From the NCBI RefSeq assembly GCF_008831285.2, contig NC_045139.1, forward strand, positions 21,992,412 through 22,056,411: DNA of 64,000 nucleotides, written 5' to 3'. The first letter of the stretch is position 1, and the number at the start of each line of letters is the position of its first letter. Shown here one piece after another: positions 53,703 through 64,000 of the stretch. Under the pieces are notes generated by a model. That model was not told where the DNA came from, searched no databases, and worked only from the letters and a program-made list of their open reading frames with translations. The position numbers and the translations under genes are program-made. The DNA comes from Nymphaea colorata (lineage: Eukaryota > Streptophyta > Magnoliopsida > Nymphaeales > Nymphaeaceae).

Positions 53703-54433
53703 CAATGTTGTAAAACACATATCGTAAGCCGTATCGGTCGGGCTTTAAGATACGCCGTATCGTAACGTATCGTAACCGTATCGTAAATTTTTAAAAAATA
53801 ATAATAATAAATCAGAAAAAATTAAAAATAAAAAATTTCATTAAAAAATCAGAAAAAATTAAAAATAATAAATTCTTCATAGAAAACATGTTTTAGTCTT
53901 TTAGATAATGATAGACTTATTATTTTGCTAAATGCTATAAACTTATGCGTTCACGGTTCATCATTCATACTTCATAGACATCAAAATTCATAACATTATC
54001 ATTCTTTTTCATCTTCATCTTCATGGTTTAAAAAAACCCCTTTCCTCCCAATGGGAATCAGCCACCCATGCACAAATCCATGGTTTAATAGATGATTTCA
54101 CGGTGAAAATCGATGATTTCGCAATGGAAATCGATGATTTCCCTCTAAGGCGGTACAATCTATAGATTAGAAATGAATTAGGGGTGGGTTTTTATAAAAA
54201 AAACTCGAAAAAATGGGGTTCAAGGTTCCTTTTTAGAAAACAGCCTGTATCGTACGATACGGGCCGTATCGCACCGTATCGTACGATACGGGGGCCTGTA
54301 TCGCACGTATCATACGATACAGGTACGATACACCCCCATTTACGATACAGGGGGTGTATCGTATCGTATTTTGTAAACGATACGATACGTATCGTACGAT
54401 ACAGCCCCGTATCGTACGATACGTACAACACTG
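53703..54433. mobile_element. hAT-type MITE with TATCGTACGATA palindromes (731 bp)
   Basis: Perfect 8-bp duplication CTCTAGAT (53695-53702, 54434-54441) and ends CAATGTTGTA / CAGTGTTGTA (inverted). Both subterminal zones contain many CGTATCGTA/TATCGTACGATA motifs, most densely at 54245-54425. The middle is A+T-rich and non-coding. Same family as 39126-39467. Confidence 0.88.
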
Positions 54434-54789
54434 CTCTAGATCTTACATTAACTAAGTTTTTATTCATACTTTGTGCTTGATGCCAGCAGATGGAAATTAT
54501 AAACTCCATCAAGCATTTGTTTAATTATTTAAGAGCAGTTACAAGAAATTTGTTGCTTTACAGTCAGAGGCTTTTCATTTATTACATCCATCCATATTTT
54601 TCGCTTACTGCATTCTAATTATCTAAAAAAGGTAAACTAAAGGTAGTCGTGGTGGTTGATAAAAATTCATGTTTTTCAAAAAGAACATTGCACTTGTTTT
54701 ATTTAATTGTGCAAATAGAAAGTTTTATGGTGGGCGTGCTTTAAAGAATAGGTGAATATTACATACTTTATAGGGTTTTGTGTAACGAA

Positions 54790-54841
<52 letters not shown>

Positions 54842-55256
54842 ATAAATGATATAGCTTGTATGTTTTTTTCTCTTTAATATGTAATATCAGTATAAAAAAA
54901 TCATAAAAGTTATTTTTTAAAATAAGAAGATATAAATGTTTATAATGTTTCATTTAAATTATCTATTAGTTTTTTCGTAATTTTTTTTACCATGTATAGC
55001 ACATATGTAGATGGGCTGTCTCTATCTGTAGCCGGGCCATTTTGTTCCTTGAATCTTTTTACCATGCATATCCTGTCTGTAGCCGGCCATTTTCTTTTGT
55101 GTGTGTGTGCATGCATGTCCAAATAGTGCTCTCAAAAGTCATACCTACTATACTCAATGCTCACTTTTCCTTTATAAAGGTGGACTACTCCTATGACCTT
55201 TTATTAGGAAAAGGTAAACTATGGGCATGATGGATACTATTTTGAATTCAGTTTTC

Positions 55257-55336
<80 letters not shown>

Positions 55337-56059
55337 TCCACCTTTTTAATCTTTGCTGCTAAAATAAACTGTCTACTGCTAATGCTCATGTCAGTTCAGT
55401 ATCCATGCAACATAACCTTGAGTTATTCCTGATAAGTTTCAGCGTTTTTGTATTTTAGTTTCTCTTACAAGCATATATAGCAGAAGTTATTTTCAAAGTG
55501 ATTTCCTATGTTTCGAGTTGTTGGCTTTTTCATACATTCTTCATGAGGTTCTACTAATCCAGTTTTTGATCTTAACGTGTTATCATGAAGAATATAGTTC
55601 TAACTTGAATATAATATGTGCAAACAACAAGTGATCGATGGGATCAATTGAACCCATCATGTCTTTCCTTTTGTGACTGTTCTTTGGACCATAGCCACAA
55701 ATATCGTTTGGAGTTTTAAACAACAAGGTTTTTCTCGGGGTATAATACGGTGAGTTTGAAAGGAACTTGAAAAAAAGGAAAAGTATGGGAATTTTTTTAA
55801 TTTAAAAATACTAAAAATTAGAAAAGAATAAAGCAAATGAGTAATTCCAAGACAACATCAAAAAATAAGTAGATAAACAACGATAAAAAATAGAAGATGT
55901 AAACAAGCCGTCTGACCACACAATAGTAACAACAAGTTCACAACTAACAACATTTATAGCTGTCATGGCTTTACAACACAAATCAAGTCATTCTCCACTT
56001 CAAAAAGAAATAGATCAATTCTTAATCTTTATCCTATGAAGTAGAGTCATCTTTTTCAT
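54434..56059. other. No gene; microsatellites
   Basis: AT repeat at 54793-54833 and a CT then AT repeat at 55257-55334. No coding sequence seen. Confidence 0.5.
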
Positions 56060-56112
56060 TTGTTCTATTTTGTTCACATTCGTCATCGCTTTCTTTTTCT
56101 AAAATCTGAAGA
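56060..56112 (-). pseudogene. C-terminal end of decayed hAT transposase
   Basis: On the minus strand this continues the transposase tail from 58683 across LTR element G, with acidic LEKESDDECEQNRTNEKDD in one frame and a basic short end in another. It ends in a stop near 56065. Confidence 0.5.
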
Positions 56113-56117
56113 CAAGT

Positions 56118-56326
56118 TGTTAGATATCGGGTACAGGATCGCGGGTCGGGTCTATTGGACTGACCCAAAACATCCATAAACAGGGCCAATGGCCAGACTG
56201 GAGGGCATCGTAACCTTGAGAGCATCTTACCTCTGGGAGGAAGAAGCCCTAATCTGGAAGTAGGGTGTGTGTGTTATCTTAGGGTTTTCTCTTGTAAAGA
56301 GGTGGTGAGTTAGCAAGGGGCTAACA
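56118..56326 (+). repeat. Element G 5' LTR
   Basis: 209 bp, TGTTAGATATCGGG...AAGGGGCTAACA; last part matches 58584-58677. Confidence 0.85.
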
Positions 56327-56327
56327 A

Positions 56328-56340
56328 TGGTATTAGAGCC
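56328..56340 (+). other. Element G primer-binding site
   Basis: TGGTATTAGAGCC, one base from the LTR; one mismatch to the initiator tRNA-Met complement TGGTATCAGAGCC. Confidence 0.8.
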
Positions 56341-58583
56341 ACTATTCAACAGGGTGTTGTAGAGGACGATCATCTAGGGCCTCTTCAACCAGCAGACGAG
56401 ACTTTAGAAGACTACATGCTTATACAACTTGGATTGTAGGTGTATGGCTTTCCCAGCCCTAAGTCTTGGAACCCCAAACCGCCCAAATATGACATGTACA
56501 TTCGTAACCTTGCAAGCTTCAGGTTTTGGTTTCAATGGAAACTATTCCTCTTCCTGAGCAGGGAGCAATACCAGAAGTAGTGCATCCTTAAGGGAGTCTC
56601 CTTCTGGCCAATCTGGCCCAAAGAGCAGCCCTGAATGATGGAGTTGGAAGAAGAAGTAGAGAGGTTAGATAATGGCTATTGGTGGTCAGGCGTGAAACAA
56701 GGAAGTAAGGGAAGTCTTTTGTAGTTTCCAGGGCTGAGTTGGATACCACCTAAGCACAAGCCCACGCTGAAAACCAGACAAGTGATTGACAGGATATTGA
56801 TGCAATTAGAAGAACATGAGCAAAATTGGCTGAAGGAAGAGCGCGGCAAGAGTCTTGACCAACAGGACCGCAGGTGTGGAGAAGGAGCTGAGGAAGATGA
56901 GGCGCAGAATTCAACCCTGTTGGAGAAGGCAGACTAGGAAATGTCGACTGTGGGTTGGCTACCGACATGCAGGAGTTGAGTCTGAGCGAGGAAAAAAAGG
57001 GGCAAAATGGGGTGGCAGCCGACCATCGGTTCGTCCCTATTATAGGTTGCAAAGAAGGCGATCGAGGAGAGGGGAACGAGAGGTCACCAAGGCAGCCTGA
57101 AAAATCTCCTTGGAATTGAGCCATGACGGCAAGCATCCTCAAGGTTGGGGTTGGGGCAGTTAGCACCGACTCGTGCAGGAATAGAGATTTTGAAAGATCG
57201 GCCAATGAGTCCAAAGACAGAAGGCATCACCCTTGATGAAAGAAGTACCAGGGCAGGGCCAGGCGGGAGACAATCTGAGATTCTGAATGAAAAATTAGTA
57301 AACTACCTGCCACTGCAATCCACGTACGGGGAAGATGTTTTGAGCGACTGTAAAACCTTGCCACCAACCGAAAAGCTGAGGTACGCTTCTTCCTTCTCTT
57401 CTAGATTTGATAGATTTCTATGTGAACCAGTGCACCTGTCCTCAACCAGGTTGGGACATACTGGATGGAGAAGGAGGAGCTAGGGAGATGTTTCATTGTG
57501 TGCAATACAGTGGGTGAGGATGAAATAGGGAGAAACAGCCGTAAGTTCTTGAATGGAACTGCTTTAGGAGTCGAGATGGATGAGGGTGCTGGTGAGAAGC
57601 TTGAGAGAGAGATGAGGCTGATTCTGGCCGGGAAGACTGGTGTTGGGGTTGCCATAGATCATGCAGGTTCGCTTGTCATCCGGGCTGCCCTAAACCTTGT
57701 CCTCAATTTTCAGGTTGACATCTCCAGGGCGTCCCTGATGCACATCGACTGGATGAGGAAGCTGCAGAGGGCTAGGGACTAGCAAGCCAGGGCATTAGAC
57801 TTCTATTTGGACCACTGATATTTTTCTGTCCAACATTATTTATGTCGGTGAGAGCTGCACTGGGGACATGGGATATCTCGACAGAAAATGGTAACGATGA
57901 CCACTATCTCACTTGGCAGCTAGAGGGGTTTAGTGCTACACATGTTCTTGCTGCAGCCAAGGACATTTTTTGTAACTATTTTGTAAAAGTGGGTTACTCA
58001 TGGGATGTCTCACCTAGAGGCTTGATCAATAGAAGGGAATGAGGGATCCTGATGGGTAAAGGAACAAAGCTGAACATTATAAAAAAAAAATTTCAGGCGT
58101 TAAAACCCACCAATAGCGTAGCTATATGCCCGTCTGTTGCTCAGATTCATCATGGAATTCATATGTTGTCAAGACATTCAACAAAGGGATATCATGAAGC
58201 ACAGAAACTCCCATGGATTTTACCTACAGATACTGTTTTCTGCTATTTATGAGAGGTTACTCTTGAAAAGAAACTAATGCTTACACCTTGAGATCCTTCT
58301 AAGGATTTTCGGAGGCTCCCTAATTGAAACACCTTTCACTAGTTTTAATAATTCCATCAGCCTGGTGGTATTACCTTCCCTAAGATGCAAGGTTCATGTT
58401 GGCTTCATTTTGGAGGAGCTAGGCCCACGTTTGAAGGACATGTTTAGATTGAGAACGTTGAGAGTTATTAATTCTCTGCTGGCAGCAGTTAGATGTTTCC
58501 ATCCACATGAGCAAGATTACTTTGGGACCCTAGTTGATGCAGTGGCATCTACCGTTGAATCTTCAAGCTACATTATTCCACGA
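56341..58583 (+). other. Element G internal region, no known protein
   Basis: ORFs at 57145-57483 and 57465-57782 on the + strand are the longest but have no recognisable motif; GEKLEREMRLILAGKTGVG in the second only superficially recalls a P-loop. Possibly host sequence captured by the element. Nothing further can be supported. Confidence 0.35.
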
Positions 58584-58677
58584 GTTAAGCCCTAATCTGG
58601 AATTAGGGTATGTGTGTGCATGTGTCATCTTAGAGTTTTCTCTTGTAAAGGGGTGGTCAATTAGCAAGGGGCTAACA
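58584..58677 (+). repeat. Element G 3' LTR, 5'-truncated
   Basis: Matches the last part of the 5' LTR from CCCTAATCTGGAA to GGGGCTAACA with several substitutions; about 115 bp of its start are missing. Confidence 0.8.
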
Positions 58678-58682
58678 CAAGT

Positions 58683-60170
58683 TGTTCTCTATCCTAGGCT
58701 CTACGTTTTCTTCTTCAGAAAGTGGATTCACATGGTCAATGTAGAATGAATTTGCATTTTTCTTCTCTATTTCTGCAGCCGTGCTTTGCAAATGCATATT
58801 CATTCTTAGGAATACCAAATCAGTTAATTTGGATGGTAAAAGATTGTTGCTCTTTTTCATGTTAGTAGCTTCAAATGCACTCCAATTTCTTTCACAAACT
58901 AAGGTACTATATGACTAACGTAAAACTTTAATTGTTATGCTTTGAAGTGTAGGAAACAAAATCCAAATATCTTCCACCAAATACCTAACATAAATTAAAG
59001 AAAGAAGAAGACAAAATTGAGAATTATATAGTTGTAAATTTGTAATCAAAATACTTAACCAATCATCAAAACTTAACAAAAGGGAGACACATGGATGTTA
59101 TGTGTCAATAACACTCATGGCCAACCCATCACGAAATAATATAGGATTTTGTTGTGATACTTGATCAATTCAAGGCCCGTTGTTGCATGATCCTCATGAG
59201 TAAGAAGTGTTTTTGTTACTAAGTCCAAACATTGCCTCTTTATCCATGTTTTACCTTGTTATTGCAAAACAAATGAGAATTTAGATAAGCTGCTCGAGCA
59301 TATATAACACTATGCAAACTACAATTTCATTTCTTATCAATTATATTCCAATATGGCATATGGTTTTTTTTTTTTTTTTGTCTTTGCTTGCATTCTTGTA
59401 GCTTCTTGATCTCTGTCAAGTGCTTCGTATAAATAACCCGTAGTGGCCACTTCCCCATCTACCATCTTTAGTATTTTCACTAATGATTGAATGAACCTGA
59501 TTATTTTCTTTCCCTTTGTCCAAAAATCTTCATTTTGAATGAGACTTGTAAGTTCTTTTACATCATTCTTTTCATTTTCTTCTACATGCCTCCATTCTTT
59601 GGAAGACACCATAAACCTCAAGCTCTCTTTTTGTTTTAAAATAAAATTCAAACAAATAAATTGAGAGGAGTCCTCCTTAACTCATTTCGCTTTGTATAAG
59701 TTCTCATTATATCTAATACCTGTTGCTTATTATATATGAACTTACAATTTGTGTTGCTTTGCTCATGATAGTTGCCACATCTCTTCTAAACTAATTTATG
59801 TCTTCAAGCATTAAGTTAATGCAATGGGCAATACAAGATGTGGTAAACATGTTTGGATATCTCCCTTCAAGAATATAGTTTGCGCTTCTATAATTGCTTC
59901 CATTATCTGTAACAATTTGTACATTGCTTGCAGCTTGCCCCTAGTTCTTTTATAGTTGAAGATAAAAAGTCAATTATAAAGTTTGCATTTTTAGGACATT
60001 TTTCTACATGCTTTGCCTTCTAAAATATGGTGCTCATCGGACAGCTTACCAATAAGTTTATATAGGATCTGCTCTTAATTGTGTCTTTCCAGATATCAGG
60101 CATTATTGTGCACCCACATCGTGGACATGTTTTCTTCATTTCATCAACATATGATAGACCATTTTTCTTT
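58683..60170 (-). pseudogene. Decayed hAT transposase
   Basis: Minus strand: CGCTIMPDIWKDTIKSRSYI (the DGWTD region, first Asp kept), NLLVSCPMSTIF, IIDFLSSTIKELG, then the LRFMVSSKEWRHVEENEKND, DFWTKGKKIIRFIQSLVKIL and GEVATTGYLYEALDRDQEA block (59651-59400), and the C-terminal dimerisation domain ERNWSAFEATNMKKSNNLLP and SKLTDLVFLRMNMHLQ (58900-58780). Many stops and shifts. It is a different hAT lineage from the intact one at 33778-37320: TGYLYEALDR is typical of the DUF659/hAT_C group. Element G is inserted in its C-terminal tail. TIRs not found. Confidence 0.8.
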
Positions 60171-60303
60171 TTTTTTTTTGTCTAGTAGTTTTTTTTCCCT
60201 TACTGTTTCACTGTTATATCCTAGGTCAAAGTTTGTAGCAACAACAACTAGAATTTTTGAAATCCACTAATGAAAGCAAGTTGAAAGGTAAATTGTTTAT
60301 TAC

Positions 60304-60544
60304 TGTAGAAACAGTAAAAGCGAGAAGAACACAGATTTAACGTGAAAAACCCTCAACGAGAGGGAAAAAACCACGGGTGAGGAGGTCTGGTGCCCACTAG
60401 CCGCCAGACTCTCTCTCTCTTAGAACTTCATTCTCTCTAGAAATTAGGGTTACACGTCTTTAAGTAAGGCCCAACAAGGGCTACAAGCTGGATCGAGTCT
60501 AGATCCAGACCCGGTCCCAAGACCCATCTTTACATGCTTCAACA
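60304..60544 (-). repeat. Copia H 3' LTR
   Basis: 241 bp, TGTAGAAACAGTAAAAG...TGCTTCAACA, with the family core GTGCCCACTAGC. A purine tract (CTTGAGGGGAAG on the minus strand) abuts it at 60545-60556. Confidence 0.85.
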
Positions 60545-63228
60545 CTTCCCCTCAAGTTGGGATACATATCAAACATGCTCAACTTGGATACATTCCTCTC
60601 AAAAGAAGTTAAAGATAGAGCTTTAGTCAGAACATCAGCGGTTTGGTCTTGAGACTTCATGTAAGGTAAGATTAACTCTTTAGCATCAATCCTCTCACTG
60701 ATAAAGTGGCGATCAATCTCAACATGCTTTGTTCTGTCATGTAGTACAGGGTTATTGGCTAGGTTGATTGCAGATTTGTTGTCACAGTACATTTTCATAG
60801 GTCCTCCAATCTCTATCCCGATATCAGCTAGCAATATTTTTAGCCATAGTAACTCTGACACTCCCATAGCAATAACACTATACTCAGCCTCTGTACTAGA
60901 TCGAGAACACACATCTTGCCTCTTGCTTCTCGAGATAACAAGGTTTCCTCCCAAGTAGACACAGTACCCTGAGGTAGGCCTTCTAGTATCAACACAACTT
61001 GCCCAGTCAACATCGGAATACCCTTCTATCTCAACAGGCTATTGTTTCACATATAAGAGCCCCTTGCCAGGATTCCTCTTCAAATAGCACAATATTCTGT
61101 CCACAGCCTTCAAGTGTGCATCAGTAGGGACATGCATGAATTGACTCAGTATATTCACAGCAAAAGTGATATCTGGTTGAGTGAGGGTAAGATAAATCAA
61201 CTTCGCAACAAGACGTTGATATCTTCCTTTGGCTTCTTCACAGAGCAACTCCCCATCCCTAAGGCTCAACTTGTGCCCAGCATCAAGAGGAATAGAAGCT
61301 GGTCTACACCCCAGCTTACCGGTCTCTTCCAATAGATTTAGTGTGTATTTCCGTTGATTTAACACAAGGCCGGTATTGGACCTAGCAATCTCTATACCAA
61401 GAAAGTACCTCAGTTTACCAAGATCCTTGAGATCAAATTTGGCAGCAGTAACACTTTTAGCTTTGTGATTTCATCCTCATCATCACTTATAACAATCATG
61501 TCATCCACATAAACAAGTAATAGAGTGACTTTCCCTTCTTTCCTCTTCACAAACGGAGTATGGTCTGCATTCCGTTGATTGTAGCTATAATGTTGCATTA
61601 CTCATCTAAGTCATTCGAACCATGCTCTGGGCGATTATTTGAGGCCATATAATGCCTTTTTTAGTTTACAGCATTTTTCTGGTTCTTTATATCCTGGGGG
61701 CATACGCATATACACCTCCTCTTCGAGATCGCCATTGAGAAATGCATTCTTAACATCCAGTTGGTACATCCTCCACTCCTTCATCACAGCTAGGAATATA
61801 ACAACTCTAACTATCTTCATTTTCGCAACTGGAGCAAAGGTCTCCAAGTAATCAATTCCATATTTCTGACTAAACCCCTTGGCCATAAGACTAGCTTTGT
61901 ATCTTTCAACACTTCCATTTGGTTTGTATTTGATGGTGTAGACCCACTTGGATCCAACCAAGTGAGCTGCCTCAGGGATCTTTACAACTTCCCATGTCAT
62001 GTTTCTACCCTTTCTGAGTAGAAGAATACCCAACAAACACACCCTTGATAGACCGAGGATCAAGTTTCTTAACATTGGGACTGTGATCATGAATAAAACA
62101 CACAGTAAAAAACACGAGGGGGGAGGAGAAAAGGTTGACGACTTCCCAGAAGTAAAGAATGAGGAGTCCGACCATTCAGCACACGACTGGGCATGCGGTT
62201 GATGAGATACGCACTAGTAAGAACTGCATCACTCCAATAGTGCTTGGGAAGATTCCTCTGAAACAAAGGGCTCTGGTGGCATTAAGGAGCTGACGATTCA
62301 TCCTCTCAGCCACCCCGTTTTGTGGGGGAGTATAACTACAAGACGTCTCGTGAACAATCCCCCTTTTTCGAAGGAAATCCTCAACTGACTGACACATATA
62401 CTCACGGGCATTATCCGATTGAAAGGTTTTAACAGTTCCACCATATTGAGTTTGCACAAGTAGAATGAAGGTCTCTATGATATGAGGTACCTCATTGCGA
62501 TCCTTTAACAAGTACACAAAGGTGGTCCTAGAGAAATCATCAATAAAAGTAATAAAAATATTGAAAACCTTGACTGGTATGAATTCCCGAAGGCCCCCAC
62601 ACATCCGAGTGAACCAAGGAAAAAACTTCACACAACTAGTAGAAATAGGGTACGAAACCCTCACATGTTTGGCAACCAGCCTCCTCTGTTCTTCAACTTC
62701 AACACAAGAATACACATCTTCAATACTCGACACTTCTCCTGAATTCAGAATCTGGCTTCTAACACCTTCAAACTCATCATTTAAACCATCTAAAAAGAGG
62801 AACACTCTATTTTCCCACTCTTTAGGAACATAAAGTGCCTGATCTTGAGGACAGTGCCAACAGATAAGTTCCCTTGCCGAAGTCCATAGACAGTCTTCAT
62901 TAGTTGGTAAGTCCGGATAGCTGTTTTTTTCTGGCCATACATTTGCTCCAAAATTAACCACATGTCTCTAGCAGTTTTCTTCCGAAGAATAAGGGTCAAG
63001 AAACCAAGTGTCCCACACACAACTTGTCTTTACCGGTTCAGGTTTCCTTCCATTGATATATGCAATCTGACCGCGGCCAGCAATCCCCATAGTCATAGCA
63101 GCCGACCTCAGGAGATAGTTCTCCTTGGTAAGGCGAATAGTAGTGACTTGAACGAGAACATTCTCAGTTCTATAAGCTCCGATTTCAGGTTGATCAGTGT
63201 TGACGGTGGACGAGGAAGACATTGCCAT
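60545..63228 (-). pseudogene. Copia H gag-pol with internal deletions
   Basis: ATG 63228 (MAMSSSSTVNTD). Gag breaks after WDTWFLDP, resumes at LILRKKTARDMW, breaks again after LRQGNLSV, resumes at CPQDQALYVPKEWENRVFLF, and after EEQRRLVA jumps straight to KHVRVSYPIS of the integrase region, so zinc knuckle and protease are gone. Integrase has FQSDNAREYMC and PPQNGVAERMNRQ. After the integrase linker it jumps to [20 protein letters not shown] of RT; RT has [18 protein letters not shown] and LLVYVDDMIV; RNase H has SSTEAEYSVIAMG and CDNKSAINLANNPVLHDR. Frame changes also occur. It is a dead copy, but its pieces are close to D and A. Confidence 0.85.
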
Positions 63229-64000
63229 AATTACAGACCAGCCCTACAAAGAGAGCAAAAAAAAAAAAACAGCAGCAGCGGCAGAACATCGACGGCAGAT
63301 GGGAACATACACTGGTGACAACTCTGGACAGCAACGGCAGAACTAGTGGTGACTAAGAGCAGGGCAGCGATCCAGCAGCGGAAGGACACTAGAACTCACG
63401 ACAGCAGGCAAGGCAGGGTCGGGCTGCCTAGGCAGAGCAGACGGAGAAGGGGGAAGACGACGGGAGACCAGCAGGGGGCGACACGGGAGTCGATGTTGTT
63501 GGACGACACACGGGAACAATCGGGCCAAAAACAGGAACTCCACCACAGCAGAAATTGGGGCTAAACAGAAACAACTCGCTGGGCGAGTTGTTGGACGACG
63601 CACGGGAATAATCGGGCCAAAAACAGGAACTCCACCACAGCAGAAATTGGGGCTGAATAGAAACAACTCGCTGGGCGATGGAGTAACGTCGTGCGACGCA
63701 GAGAATCTCGGGCAACGCAGCTGGTGGCGGCGGCGGCAGCAGCAGCGTTCTCAGGCGATGCAGCCAGAAGGTGCACCGTCGGGCACAACAGCCTTCATCG
63801 GGGTCCACAGAAACTTCACAGCGGCAAGCATGGCAAAAACAGAGAGTCGCCGGAACTCCAGATGGCATCGAGCGCGTCGCTGAAAGAGACGCCGGAACTC
63901 CAGCGGCGTCGGGTGATGACCAATATCGCGCAACGAACAGTAACGACACGTGATTGGAACCGTCGGGCGATGGGCAATGAACAGTACCGGCACGAGTCCT
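63229..64000 (-). repeat. Copia H leader: GC-rich low-complexity DNA with 92-bp duplication
   Basis: GCAGCGGCAG/CGGCGGCAGCAGC-type DNA running to the edge. 63496-63679 is a tandem duplication, period 92 bp (TTGTTGGACGAC at 63496 and 63588), with only a few differences. Open frames on both strands look like composition effects. Confidence 0.65.

Larger units (their letters stand above)
56118..58677 (+). mobile_element. LTR element G, non-autonomous, 3' LTR truncated
   Basis: 2560 bp with a perfect 5-bp target-site duplication CAAGT (56113-56117, 58678-58682). 5' LTR 56118-56326, primer-binding site 56328-56340, and a 3' LTR of which only the last 94 bp or so (from about 58584) remain. The inside (56341-58583) has several ORFs of up to 112 codons but none resembles gag, protease, RT or integrase, so it is non-autonomous or badly rearranged. 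It is inserted into a hAT transposase pseudogene. Confidence 0.8.
60304..64000 (-). mobile_element. Copia H, internally deleted, 5' end outside window
   Basis: Minus-strand element of the A/D/F family. 3' LTR 60304-60544, gag-pol remnant to ATG 63228, then leader to the right edge; the 5' LTR lies outside. Several internal deletions shorten gag-pol to about 2.7 kb. Confidence 0.85.

Noticed and set aside
57465-57782. Open frame with GKTGVG inside element G, suggesting a P-loop ATPase
   Set aside because: The motif is incomplete (no hydrophobic strand and Walker B context) and the rest does not resemble an ATPase.

Overview
This window looks like nuclear DNA of a flowering plant in a transposon-rich region next to, or inside a long intron of, a normal gene. 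The signs are Ty1/copia retrotransposons primed by initiator tRNA-Met, hAT DNA transposons, decayed Ty3/gypsy pieces, an A+T-rich endogenous pararetrovirus of the caulimovirid type, and three GT-AG-spliced exons of the plant TIMELESS gene. I cannot name the species. Only one host gene is recognisable, so most of the 64 kb is mobile DNA.

Layout. 1-4853: part of an endogenous caulimovirid-like pararetrovirus on the + strand, with several breaks. It has a first aspartic protease, three small ORFs, a second protease, RT-RNase H, an intergenic region with a TATA box, and two downstream ORFs. 5020-5257: a Ty3/gypsy gag scrap. 5258-40222: one nest of retroelements. Copia F (minus strand, 3' truncated) is the host. 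Copia B (8078-38606, minus) sits in the leader of F. B has been hit by Copia A (8258-13578, minus, in its 3' LTR), Copia C (14066-19255, plus, in RNase H), Copia D (22015-33066, minus, between protease and gag) and an autonomous hAT (33778-37320, in gag). D in turn holds a 707-bp hAT deletion derivative (23619-24325) and Copia E (26348-31424, minus). Target-site duplications support every one of these insertions except F, whose far end is lost. 40223-50700: decayed DNA with a copia remnant, a Ty3/gypsy pol remnant, a small hAT MITE and microsatellites. 50728-52482: promoter and first three exons of TIMELESS. 52483-64000: no further TIMELESS exon is seen; it holds a palindrome-rich hAT MITE, a 2.56-kb LTR element (G) inserted in a decayed hAT transposase, and Copia H (minus), which runs off the right edge.

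Relative ages. A, C and E have LTR pairs in which I see no difference; D shows about 7 substitutions and 2 indels in about 238 bp; B shows about 8 substitutions plus microsatellite changes. This agrees with the nesting order F, then B, then D, then E, A and C. Copia C has an uninterrupted 1405-codon gag-pol, and the hAT at 33778-37320 has an apparently complete two-exon transposase, so these two are the best candidates for recent or present activity.

For novelty, the pararetrovirus stands out: two separate retropepsin domains and a run of small, apparently related ORFs joined by stop-start overlaps. Also notable are the GC-rich, low-complexity leaders of Copia A, D, F and H, and an E2F-type site plus duplicated G-boxes before TIMELESS.
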